Positions 53,351 through 60,361 of a DNA stretch of 60,361 bases are shown here, piece after piece. The stretch's first letter is position 1. Every line of letters starts with the position of its first letter. The translations under genes and the position numbers were made by a program. The DNA is from Bacteroidales bacterium (GTDB lineage Bacteria; Bacteroidota; Bacteroidia; Bacteroidales; Muribaculaceae): positions 1 through 60,361 of the forward strand of contig CAJTEX010000018.1 in assembly GCA_910575615.1 (NCBI GenBank), read 5' to 3'. The notes beneath the pieces are model-generated. The model was not told where the DNA came from. It searched no databases and worked only from the letters and a program-made list of their open reading frames with translations.

Positions 53351-54190
53351 TTATATGTCATCTTCAATTTTGGCATTTCTGTGATAACCATGACGGATAA
53401 ATGGATCTACAAAAATAAGTTCTTTGTACCATACTCCCTCGGGATTCTTCTTATTCTGCATGCGAAAGAAACCTCTAACAGGAATGTCATTGTCATTGAT
53501 TATCTTCTTGAACCATTTTGAATCCATAACAATGACTTCCTGACCACATTGATTGATAACCTTCTTCTTTTCTACATATTCAAGTGGCGTTCCAGCAACC
53601 GCAGTAAATGTGCCTTGAGGAATAATTAGAGGCTCGACTTTTATATATTTCTTAACGGCTAAATATACGGCAATAAAGCGAAGTCGAATTCCAATTTCAT
53701 CAATGCGATGTTGAATAGTACCAGCCAACAAGTTATCATCATATAAAATTGAGTCAGTCATTAATAATTTGGGCTGTCCATCAACAAATTCATATCCGGC
53801 AGAGAAATGGAACATACTATGTCCGTTTTGTTCATTAAAGAACCAAATATTCAATTGATTGTCGCCAAAACCATAAACTAAGGTTTCATTGTTACGAAGT
53901 ATAAGAATACCACACTCATCCGTTTCGCTAAACTCTTTGAATAAATCCGGCATGATTTTTTCAAAAGCTGGTGCGCTTTTCTCCATAACTCTTTCGAAGG
54001 AAGGCATTACAAGTTCAGGCAATCCCCATTTGGGTTTCATCGCTCGTATTTCCTTTAAATGTTTCAACTCTTCATTGAGAATTTCATAGTTCTCTCTATT
54101 TTGAGGAGCGGCGAACGTCAAACCCTCCTGAAATCCAGGTGTGTCAGGATTAAGCAACCAAGTGATAATAGGGCGTTTTTTGATTATCAT
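53351..54190 (-). CDS. Cargo gene B2, unknown cytoplasmic protein
   Basis: A 279-residue protein without signal peptide or membrane segment. Mixed alpha/beta appearance, with PKWGLPELVMPSFERVMEKS and YHRNAKIEDDI at the end. No motif I recognise. Spacing to its neighbours is 14 nt on each side, so it belongs to one operon with B1 and B3. Confidence 0.65.
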   Translation of the reverse strand: MIIKKRPIITWLLNPDTPGFQEGLTFAAPQNRENYEILNEELKHLKEIRAMKPKWGLPELVMPSFERVMEKSAPAFEKIMPDLFKEFSETDECGILILRNNETLVYGFGDNQLNIWFFNEQNGHSMFHFSAGYEFVDGQPKLLMTDSILYDDNLLAGTIQHRIDEIGIRLRFIAVYLAVKKYIKVEPLIIPQGTFTAVAGTPLEYVEKKKVINQCGQEVIVMDSKWFKKIINDNDIPVRGFFRMQNKKNPEGVWYKELIFVDPFIRHGYHRNAKIEDDI

Positions 54191-54204
54191 AACGTGCTAT
54201 GGGA

Positions 54205-54888
54205 TTAGTAAATTTCTTCTTGGACCTTCTCAATCATATCAGAAATATCGTTCGACGATGATATTGCGATCATAACTTTTGAGATTGCCTCATAATCTTC
54301 TTTTGGATATGCAGACTTCTCATTAAAATCCTCATCACAAAAGAATACATATTCTCCGAATAAATCAAGAGTTCCTGCCCCATTGAGGCTTTTGAATTTG
54401 TGATATACTTTCCACCCGTTAAAATCACCAATCTTCAACAAAGCCTCTGCTTCCAAATAGGATTGTCTGCTTTTTATTTTGGAGAATTGGTTTTGGATTC
54501 GGTATTTTGTCTTATCCAAAAGTCGTTGATTGTTATCTCGTTCTTCTTTTGCCCTGCGGTATTCCCCCTTACTATATGCTGATGAATATCCACTCGGAGA
54601 CCAAATCTCCATAGAACTTTCAGCACTTTCGATTTTATCTGCATACTCCTGTGCTGATTGAAAAAGCTTCAACATATCCAATGTGAGTTCAATTGCCTCC
54701 CTATCCGTTGATAGCGCAACAAAAGAACTATCAACTTTTGTTTGCAGTGGTTCATAACTATCAAAATGATATAAAACACCTTTAAGATAATTAGCTGCCA
54801 TTTCTTGTGCCTTTTCTTCTTTGGATTGTCCACAAGAACATAATCCTATAAGGGCAACAAGAGTAATAATCAAGGATTTCGTTTTCAT
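54205..54888 (-). CDS. Cargo gene B1, lipoprotein
   Basis: A 227-residue protein with lipobox LIGLCSCGQS (Cys at about 17). The mature part is mainly helical, with a Lys/Glu/Arg-rich coiled region (KGEYRRAKEERDNNQRLLDK) and a C-terminal half that may be globular. Family unknown. It is the first gene after the leader RNA of element B. It does not resemble A1 or A2. Confidence 0.7.
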   Translation of the reverse strand: MKTKSLIITLVALIGLCSCGQSKEEKAQEMAANYLKGVLYHFDSYEPLQTKVDSSFVALSTDREAIELTLDMLKLFQSAQEYADKIESAESSMEIWSPSGYSSAYSKGEYRRAKEERDNNQRLLDKTKYRIQNQFSKIKSRQSYLEAEALLKIGDFNGWKVYHKFKSLNGAGTLDLFGEYVFFCDEDFNEKSAYPKEDYEAISKVMIAISSSNDISDMIEKVQEEIY

Positions 54889-54954
54889 ATCGCAGGGGTT
54901 CGATTGGTTGATGTTGTTCTACTTGCAACTCCTTAAGCAGACTAATTAAAACAC

Positions 54955-55156
54955 AAAGCGTGGAACTGCAATGCCACGTCTTAGAATGGAGGCCCTGAGA
55001 AAGCCTGTGAGCAGATGTAACAATAGCAGCCCACGCCATAGCGTGAGAACCACTATGCTACTCTTGCTCTGTCGAAGTTTCTCAGGTTTCCACTCTCAAG
55101 AGATAAGCATAACGCTTCTTATTTTTCAAAATGTCGTGATGGGATTACTCCCAATC
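54955..55156 (-). ncRNA. Structured leader RNA of element B
   Basis: Minus strand. CCTGAGAAA (55086-55078) pairs with TTTCTCAGG (55002-54994), 9 bp, replacing the unrelated GTAGGAA/TTCCTAC stem of element A. GAGCA/TGCTC, hairpin CACGC-TATG-GCGTG, and AAG-a-CGTGG with CCACG-CTT are kept. The flanks, such as CACGACATTTTG and CGTGGCATTGCAGTTCCACG, are nearly identical to element A. Confidence 0.7.
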
Positions 55157-55161
55157 AATTG

Positions 55162-55192
55162 CAAAGTTACGACTTTTTGTGTTGCGAGTCAA
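55162..55192 (-). promoter_or_regulatory. Cargo promoter of element B
   Basis: The minus strand has TTG (55192-55190) and TAACTTTG (55169-55162), 20 nt apart; identical in both boxes and spacing to element A. Confidence 0.8.
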
Positions 55193-55214
55193 TAGGCTGG
55201 GCAAAAATAAGTTT

Positions 55215-55254
55215 GGTTTGGTTCTATATATAGATATATAAACCGAACCAAACC
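55215..55254. repeat. GGTTTGGTT inverted-repeat motif, copy 6
   Basis: GGTTTGGTTC faces GAACCAAACC around TATATATAGATATATAAACC. It is next to TTTTGCCCAGC (minus strand), as in element A. Confidence 0.65.
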
Positions 55255-55425
55255 TATAAATATATGCGATGCAAAAGAGAAATGCCCACCTAAATTTTTC
55301 TTTTCACCAGCCCATATCCCTACACCAACCTTACCACCGAAAGAAGAAAATCAAGGCAAATAAATAAAGTTAACGACAGCAAATTATCTATAATTCGTTT
55401 CTATGCGTTTTCGGACAGCTCTCTA

Positions 55426-55444
55426 TTTAGTACGAATTTAGTAC
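55426..55444. repeat. GTAC-type arm repeats, element B right end
   Basis: TTTAGTACGAATTTAGTAC: a perfect TTTAGTAC direct repeat 11 bp apart, in the same orientation as the left-end pair. Confidence 0.65.
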
Positions 55445-55578
55445 ATCTTCATACAATTATATCATTGATAATCAGCATTAATATACCTTAAACTAAAATT
55501 GAGGTTAGATTTTTGTGATACAAAAATCGTCGCAACCATGTTGCTCCCCTCGCCACCCTCCATTACACCGGGTGGAGC

Positions 55579-55594
55579 GGTACACCGGTGTACC
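55579..55594. repeat. Palindrome upstream of second mobC (oriT candidate)
   Basis: GGTACACCGGTGTACC is a perfect 16-bp palindrome preceded by ACACCGGGTGG and followed by GAATCCGC. It lies 48 bp before mobC, where an oriT is expected. It shares no core with the oriT-like sites of elements 1, A and B. No gene seen in 55487-55642. Confidence 0.45.
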
Positions 55595-55642
55595 GAATCC
55601 GCTTTGCCCCTCCATTTTAAAACCCTCAATCCCCCCACGCCA

Positions 55643-56026
55643 ATGAAACCGAAATCCCCGACCCGCAAATCGAATCTCAGGGCAGGACACCGCAACGGTC
55701 GTCCGTCCCTGCCCGAAGAGGAACGTCAGTCCTACGTCCGGCACACGCGATACAACGAGGCTGAAAACGCCCTCCTGCTTGCCAATGTCAAGCGCACGGG
55801 AATGAAAAATGTCAGCGAATATATCCGCTCGGTGACGCTCAATCCCCACATTGTTCCACGCCTCAATGAATCAGAAATGAGAATCGCCCGCAATCTCTCC
55901 GGCATGAGCAACAATTTCAACCAGCTCCTTCGCCTCTGCCATCAGCGAGGACTCGATGCCATGGCCCGCGATGTGCAATACTGCCTCAGCCAATTCCGCG
56001 AAATCTTCGCAAAATTAAGCTCTTAA
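55643..56026 (+). CDS. mobC: MobC-like relaxosome protein, second module
   Basis: A 127-residue DNA-binding accessory protein. The basic N terminus (KSPTRKSNLRAGHRNGRPSL) precedes a helical core with NLSGMSNNFNQLLRLCHQ, the same NLSxxxNNFNQ block as the first MobC (which has NLSSDFNQ). The start at 55643 is preferred; the open frame reaches back to 55499 through the GC-rich palindrome. The relaxase follows 6 nt later. Confidence 0.85.
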   Translation: MKPKSPTRKSNLRAGHRNGRPSLPEEERQSYVRHTRYNEAENALLLANVKRTGMKNVSEYIRSVTLNPHIVPRLNESEMRIARNLSGMSNNFNQLLRLCHQRGLDAMARDVQYCLSQFREIFAKLSS

Positions 56027-56032
56027 TTTCCT

Positions 56033-57418
56033 ATGATAGCATATATAATAAGCGGCTCAGGCTTTGGCGGATGTGTCGATTATGTCACCCGCCGCAAGCT
56101 CGAAGAAAAGCTCTATAAGGAGCAGTCGAAAGGGCTGAAAGCCGATGAAAGGAAATATGAGGGCAACAAAGGTGAGGATATAATCGACCATCTTTCCAAA
56201 GACTGGAAACTCCTGTCTTCCTCCGGCGACATAAGGATATATGAAGGCCGCAAGGCTATGGCTGACGACATCGCCCGACCGTCACGACAACGTAAGCCTA
56301 TAAAAGACCCGGTCGGTCATATATCCCTCGACTTTCACCCAGACGATGCTCCGAAGATGACGGACGAACTTATGACCGAGGTGGCGCAGGAATATATGAG
56401 GCAGATGGGGCTGACCAATACCCCGTACATAGTGGTACGACATTTTGACAAGGCGCATCCGCACTGTCATATCGTTTTCAGCAGAGTTGACTATGACGGA
56501 AAGATTCTGACGCAGACCACCAACTTCAAAAAGAATGAGCGCGTCTGCAAGGCTCTCAATCTGAAACACCGTCTCACGCAGGGCAAGAGCAAACTTAATA
56601 CAGATGTTTCAAAACTGCGGGGAAAAGATAAAATCCGTTATCCGCTTGTCCACAATATAGCCAGAGTGTACATCCGTCCGGAGATTCAGGGCTGGAACTC
56701 GTTTCTCATTGCTCTTAAGCGGCAGGGTATAACGGTCAAGGAAAAGACCGGCCAATCAGGGAAAACGAACCTGTATTACTGCACAGGCAGACATGAATTC
56801 TGGTATAAGAAACTCGATCCCTTTTTCAGCCGCGAGAATCTTGAATTGAAATTCAAGGCTCGCCGAGAGAAACAACAAGCGGCAAAGACTCAACCCGGAA
56901 CCGCACCACAGCCTAAACCGCAACGGCAGTCACAGCCTAAATCAAAGCAGCCGGAGCCTATTGTGATCCCGCCATTGCCGGATATAGTATGCGGCGTAAG
57001 GATTGACCGACTAAAGCAACAAGCCTATCAGGAAGGCAAGTTCATCAGCATCGGAATCTGTGACCCCGGAGGCGTTGTGCCAATCAACCATTGGATTTGG
57101 TACGATTTCGACAAACGAGAACCCGTAATGAGCCGTACATATCCCTCCGACCACAAGATTCCGGAAGCCTTCCAGCGACAGTTGGCGTCTAAGCAATCTC
57201 CCGCATCGTCATCGCAGGGCCCCGGAATCCGATTCTCATCGCCTTCTCTCGGTGGAAATATTCCCGAAGAACAAGGCTTTGCCTGCGGTGGTGGAGTGCC
57301 GGACGACTTCAAGCACTTCCTTGAATTGCACCCCGGCATGAGCATCGAAGAGGCTTTGCACCGTTTCCGTGACGAGCAGAAAGCAAAACTGCGACGAAAA
57401 GGGCCAAAACTACACTAA
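56033..57418 (+). CDS. Relaxase, second mobilization module
   Basis: A 461-residue MOB-P-type relaxase. N-terminal Tyr in CVDYVTRRKLEE, motif II in GHISLDFHPDDAP, motif III HFDKAHPHCHIVFSRVDYDG with all three metal His. The C-terminal third has a Pro/Gln/Lys linker (PKPQRQSQPKSKQ) and an accessory domain (VCGVRIDRLKQQAYQEGKFI). It is longer than the first relaxase and clearly distinct. No integrase, replication gene or att repeat for this module is visible, so it may be a remnant of a larger element that continues right. Confidence 0.9.
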   Translation: MIAYIISGSGFGGCVDYVTRRKLEEKLYKEQSKGLKADERKYEGNKGEDIIDHLSKDWKLLSSSGDIRIYEGRKAMADDIARPSRQRKPIKDPVGHISLDFHPDDAPKMTDELMTEVAQEYMRQMGLTNTPYIVVRHFDKAHPHCHIVFSRVDYDGKILTQTTNFKKNERVCKALNLKHRLTQGKSKLNTDVSKLRGKDKIRYPLVHNIARVYIRPEIQGWNSFLIALKRQGITVKEKTGQSGKTNLYYCTGRHEFWYKKLDPFFSRENLELKFKARREKQQAAKTQPGTAPQPKPQRQSQPKSKQPEPIVIPPLPDIVCGVRIDRLKQQAYQEGKFISIGICDPGGVVPINHWIWYDFDKREPVMSRTYPSDHKIPEAFQRQLASKQSPASSSQGPGIRFSSPSLGGNIPEEQGFACGGGVPDDFKHFLELHPGMSIEEALHRFRDEQKAKLRRKGPKLH

Positions 57419-57420
57419 TC

Positions 57421-57466
57421 AAAAAATCCACCGAGAGAAAATCACTTCTTTCGGTGGATTTGTGTT
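57421..57466. terminator. Bidirectional terminator
   Basis: AAATCCACCGA (57424-57434) pairs with TCGGTGGATTT (57451-57461), with A-run before and GTGTTT after. It separates the relaxase from the convergent receptor pseudogene. Confidence 0.8.
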
Positions 57467-57549
57467 TACATCAGATGTTTTAATGCAAAATTTATTATTC
57501 GCCATCGGCGAGTGACTATAAGGCTCCTATAATAAGAGGACTCACATCA

Positions 57550-59646
57550 TTACTTCATGATTGCAGAGCCAGATGAACTAACGGTCTGGACTTCGTTACC
57601 ACGTTGTATCTTTTTTCCAAAACCAAATGTGTAGCTCGCGGTGATGTTGACAAACTGATGGCTGCTCGAATTATATACCGTATTGTATTGGTCAAAATAT
57701 TTGCTCGTAAGACTTGATGTCTGGTCAACCCAGTTTTTACGGAAAATATTTACTGCCGACACGCTGATATTCCAGTTTTTATTGCGCCAGCCCACTTTAA
57801 GTTGATATGATGATTTGCCTCGATAAAAAGTGTCATGAAGAGAATACTGCATCAACCCTCGGTCGGCGGTGGAGTAATAAAGCGAGGCGTAGAATGATTT
57901 AAGATAGTATGTCGCGCTGGTCGACACCATCAGATAATTGTATGTATCGCTATAAATACCAGTAAGTTTGCTGAACCACATTCTCGGTTGAATCTGCAAT
58001 ACAAGCGAACGATTGAAAAATCGACCGGTGAACGAAACTCCGATATCAAAGTTCTGACAGTCGCCGCTGTTGATTACCGAACGTAACATCATACCATCTG
58101 GACCGGTAGGCGTGAACAGAGGCACCGGCCTGTCAAAATATCGGCTCCACCCGCCTGATGCCGAAAGTTGATAAGGGTTGTTAGGGAGCCATGTATATTG
58201 TAGGTCAACGGAACTCCAACGTGTATTTTTCAGTTCAGGGTTTCCTGTCTTATACAACAACTCGTTTTCCTGAATAACAGTCGGAGTTTTATCTGATTGA
58301 TCAACGAAATTACTGTTATAGCTTGCAGTAAGATTCAATGAGTGTTTCTGATTAAAGGCATATTGAGTGTCAAGATTAAAAAGAGGCACAACATCCGACA
58401 TACATGTGCCGTTGATTTCGTTGCGTTCACCTATCAATCCACCTTCAAAACGTCCATAAAATTTGTCAGCCTGAAAAGTATAACCTGCCATTGCGCCGTA
58501 TGCCAATTGATGGAAACGTTCAGTTGAAACGGTGGAGCCGGAATATATCACCTTATCATTGTTGAATATGTAATAGCCTTGCAAATCAATAACGTTGCGC
58601 TCGTTTATCGCCTTGTTGACCTGCAACATAATTTGCCCCATCGCAGCCTCATCACTGGCATTGGTGTTAATTGCCGTCTCTCCTGCACCTTGATAAAGAC
58701 TTTTGCTTTTTGTCTTCTGATATTGCAGCTTGGTGACTGCATTCAGTTGGAAGTTCCTACCGAGGTCAAAGTAGAAGTTCCCGGTCCATGTGGGATATAT
58801 CACATTTGAACTTGATGTGGAAATATAGTCGGATGTCTGATATTTTTTCGGGGTGAATGTTACGGTTCAATTGGAGTTAAGACGCGGCCTGTTGGTAGCA
58901 TCAAGCGATAATATGTTGGAAATAGACATTTTGTCCGTACCATAGATAGCACGGAAAGAAATACCGAGATTGTTTTGTTGCAATCTGCTGTAACCTATTT
59001 TATTTTCGCGTGTGACCTCATTCATTGTTCCATCATTAGCAGGGAAACGGAAAATCTGCGTTCTATCGGTTCCCTGATTGTGGCGGTCAGTGTATTTGTC
59101 GGATACTATCATGTCGTATGTCATACGCTTGTATGCCAATTTTCCATAGGCAAGACCGCTTCCAGAACCGGCCATTATGTTTCCGCGTCCGGTAAGTTTG
59201 GAATAACCGCCAAACTCATATCGCCTTAAGGAGAAGTTTACAACGTATGGTTTATGTTGATAGCGAGGGTCTGTTGGATATGCGAGGTACTCAACTTTTC
59301 TCACATCCTCAGGACGAAGAGCCTCAAGCTGTTCCTGCGTTGCAGGCTGCATGTCAATATAGATTGAAACTGGCTGTCCGTTAAGAGTGAGAACTGTGTT
59401 GGACACCGGATTGACCTGAATATGGGGAATGCCCATCTGAGACAGCAAATCAATGGCATCTTGTGACGATTTCTTCTGATTACCGCCTGGAATGTAGGTT
59501 GATACCGCAGGCTTTACATTCTGCATCTCTCCCTCAATAACTACTTCATTGAGTTGTTGCCCCTTAATAGTATCGTTCTCTATATTCTGTGCTTCCAATG
59601 CTAAATATGCGAGGCACATGATAAGTGTGCAGATTATCTGTTTCAT
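57550..59646 (-). pseudogene. Outer-membrane receptor with in-frame nonsense codon
   Basis: A 698-codon gene of the same OMP_b-brl_3 family as those at 4255 and 27391. It has a signal peptide (1-19), QLNEVVIEGEMQNVKP, a plug-like region with VLTLNGQPVSIYIDM and RKVEYLAYPTDPRY, and then the barrel. A TGA at 58869-58867 interrupts it after PRLNSN. Both sides are in the same frame, so one substitution, not an indel, is responsible, and the codon could also be read through. The barrel end (ITASYTFGFGKKIQRG) is otherwise intact. Confidence 0.82.
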
Positions 59647-59656
59647 TACTAATACT

Positions 59657-59989
59657 TTATCTGTTCAACATCTTCTTTTGAATGTCAATAGAGACCTTTT
59701 CGCCATTTACAGTCAGAATCACTTTACAACTTCTGAAGACAGTGAAACGCTTGAATTTCAGTTTATAAGTGGCGACACTATTGATGACATCACATCTGAT
59801 TTGCTGCGCGGGATATTCTTTTCCATTGTTAGACAGGACAGCATCTGTGATCTCGACATTTTCAGGAGCATTTTCATCCACGAGGACGACATTGGTTCCG
59901 TTCTTATTGTTTATACTCTGATACCTGATTTCAGCAGATGCCCCGAGCATGACGAGGCATAACACTGCCATTAAAAATAATCTTTTCAT
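59657..59989 (-). CDS. Small secreted protein paired with receptor, second copy
   Basis: A 110-residue protein with a signal peptide (1-19, ending ASAE). It aligns with the protein at 6589-6915: NNGKEYPAQ with GKELQAT, VATYKLKFKRFTVF with VATVTLRFPHVTQF, and KVILTVNGEK with KVTLRINGKK. Here the small gene precedes the receptor by 10 nt, whereas at 6589 it follows. The start at 59989 begins the signal peptide. Confidence 0.75.
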   Translation of the reverse strand: MKRLFLMAVLCLVMLGASAEIRYQSINNKNGTNVVLVDENAPENVEITDAVLSNNGKEYPAQQIRCDVINSVATYKLKFKRFTVFRSCKVILTVNGEKVSIDIQKKMLNR

Positions 59990-60011
59990 ATGATACGTAT
60001 TTGAGTTTTGA

Positions 60012-60050
60012 TGATGCAAAATTAGCGTCAATAGCTATCGTAAACAAGAA
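60012..60050 (-). promoter_or_regulatory. Promoter of the second receptor module
   Basis: The minus strand has TAATTTTGC (about 60025-60017), with TTGTTTACG about 20 nt upstream. The leader is about 25 nt. Confidence 0.6.
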
Positions 60051-60150
60051 AATTCTCGATAAAACTGTCCTCAATAACGTACATAAGAAACTGATAATCA
60101 ACATGTGGAATAATTGTGAATTCCTCACTATGTAAATCAGCTGATTACGC

Positions 60151-60361
60151 TTACATTTTTGACACAAAATATTCCTTGTCAGGAGCGTCAGAAGCGAGAA
60201 TGCGGTCTTTAAGGCGACTTCGGCGATTATAGAAATTTTTTAAGTACATGACAAAAATTTGAAAACATCGAATTTTGTGGTATAAGTCGGACGCAGAAGT
60301 ATTGTTGAAATCTCCTCCAAACCATACTTGACAAGCGACTTTGCCTTTCTTCCATGTTTCA
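60151..60361 (-). CDS. Partial gene, 3' end only
   Basis: Seventy codons are open from the window edge (ETWKKGKVACQVWFGGDFNN) to a TAA at 60151-60153 after EYFVSKM. It contains a basic stretch (KNFYNRRSRLKDRIL). I do not recognise the family; the rest lies outside. The TAA and the absence of internal stops favour a real coding end. Confidence 0.45.
   Translation of the reverse strand, partial: ETWKKGKVACQVWFGGDFNNTSASDLYHKIRCFQIFVMYLKNFYNRRSRLKDRILASDAPDKEYFVSKM

Larger units (their letters stand above)
50305..55486. mobile_element. Compact integrative element B (about 5.2 kb)
   Basis: It has the same plan as element A in the opposite orientation: arm-like repeats, tyrosine recombinase, repeat-rich 1.1-kb region with oriT-like core, hairpin, three different cargo genes, structured leader RNA, promoter, GGTTTGGTT motif and arm-like repeats. 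The ends are estimated by placing the arm repeats at the same distance from the ends as in element A; uncertainty is some tens of bp. Confidence 0.75.

Noticed and set aside
55499-55642. Extension of the second mobC upstream to 55499
   Set aside because: The added residues cross the palindrome and are Pro-rich without similarity to MobC; the ATG at 55643 gives the usual length.

Overview
The window reads as a Bacteroidales chromosome segment, plausibly Muribaculaceae-like (an inference from gene content and the GC-rich core). The clearest lineage mark is the promoter form: a TAnnTTTG -7 box, often with TTG or TTTG about 20 nt upstream, recurs before genes and the tRNA. SusC-like outer-membrane barrels, a PorT-like protein, a LuxR-tailed lipoprotein regulator and IntDOT-like recombinases fit the same group.

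Core chromosome (1-24.0 kb): the end of a DUF4372 insertion sequence; a thioredoxin lipoprotein; malate dehydrogenase; a membrane-tethered regulator next to an outer-membrane receptor and a small secreted protein; a TSCPD protein; carbonic anhydrase; cvpA followed by sufBCDS for Fe-S cluster assembly; an acyltransferase; an ATPase remnant; a PorT-like/LysM pair; a frameshifted DUF4890 gene; a DUF4886 protein; a CDF metal exporter; pncB; and an operon of a ZIP transporter with a UmuC-type polymerase. A CAU-anticodon tRNA closes this part.

Mobilizable element 1 (about 24.0-39.76 kb) sits in the 3' end of that tRNA between 44-bp repeats (43/44 identical). It carries a sensor kinase, response regulator and receptor module; a mobilization module (relaxase, MobC and a candidate oriT); replication genes (primase, helicase, DUF3853); an operon of DUF3800 plus a barnase/RelE-like protein; and an IntDOT-like integrase. 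A 220-bp MITE with a perfect 9-bp target duplication lies in the primase stop codon.

Accretion zone (39.8-60.4 kb): an ISAon1-type insertion sequence is split by compact element A (41094-46186). Then come an AAA ATPase, a DGQHR/HEPN-like pair, compact element B (about 50.3-55.5 kb, inverted relative to A), a second mobC-relaxase module, and a receptor/small-protein module whose receptor has a nonsense codon.

Main discovery candidate: elements A and B are two copies of one compact backbone with different cargo. Each has a tyrosine recombinase, integrase-arm-like repeats, a 1.1-kb repeat-rich non-coding region, a hairpin, and three cargo genes behind the same strong promoter and a structured leader RNA whose stem shows compensatory change. 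Neither has a relaxase, but both carry a 37-bp core nearly identical to the putative oriT beside the element 1 relaxase. They look like satellite elements that borrow the transfer machinery of larger mobilizable elements. A GGTTTGGTT inverted-repeat motif, present six times, links all three elements.
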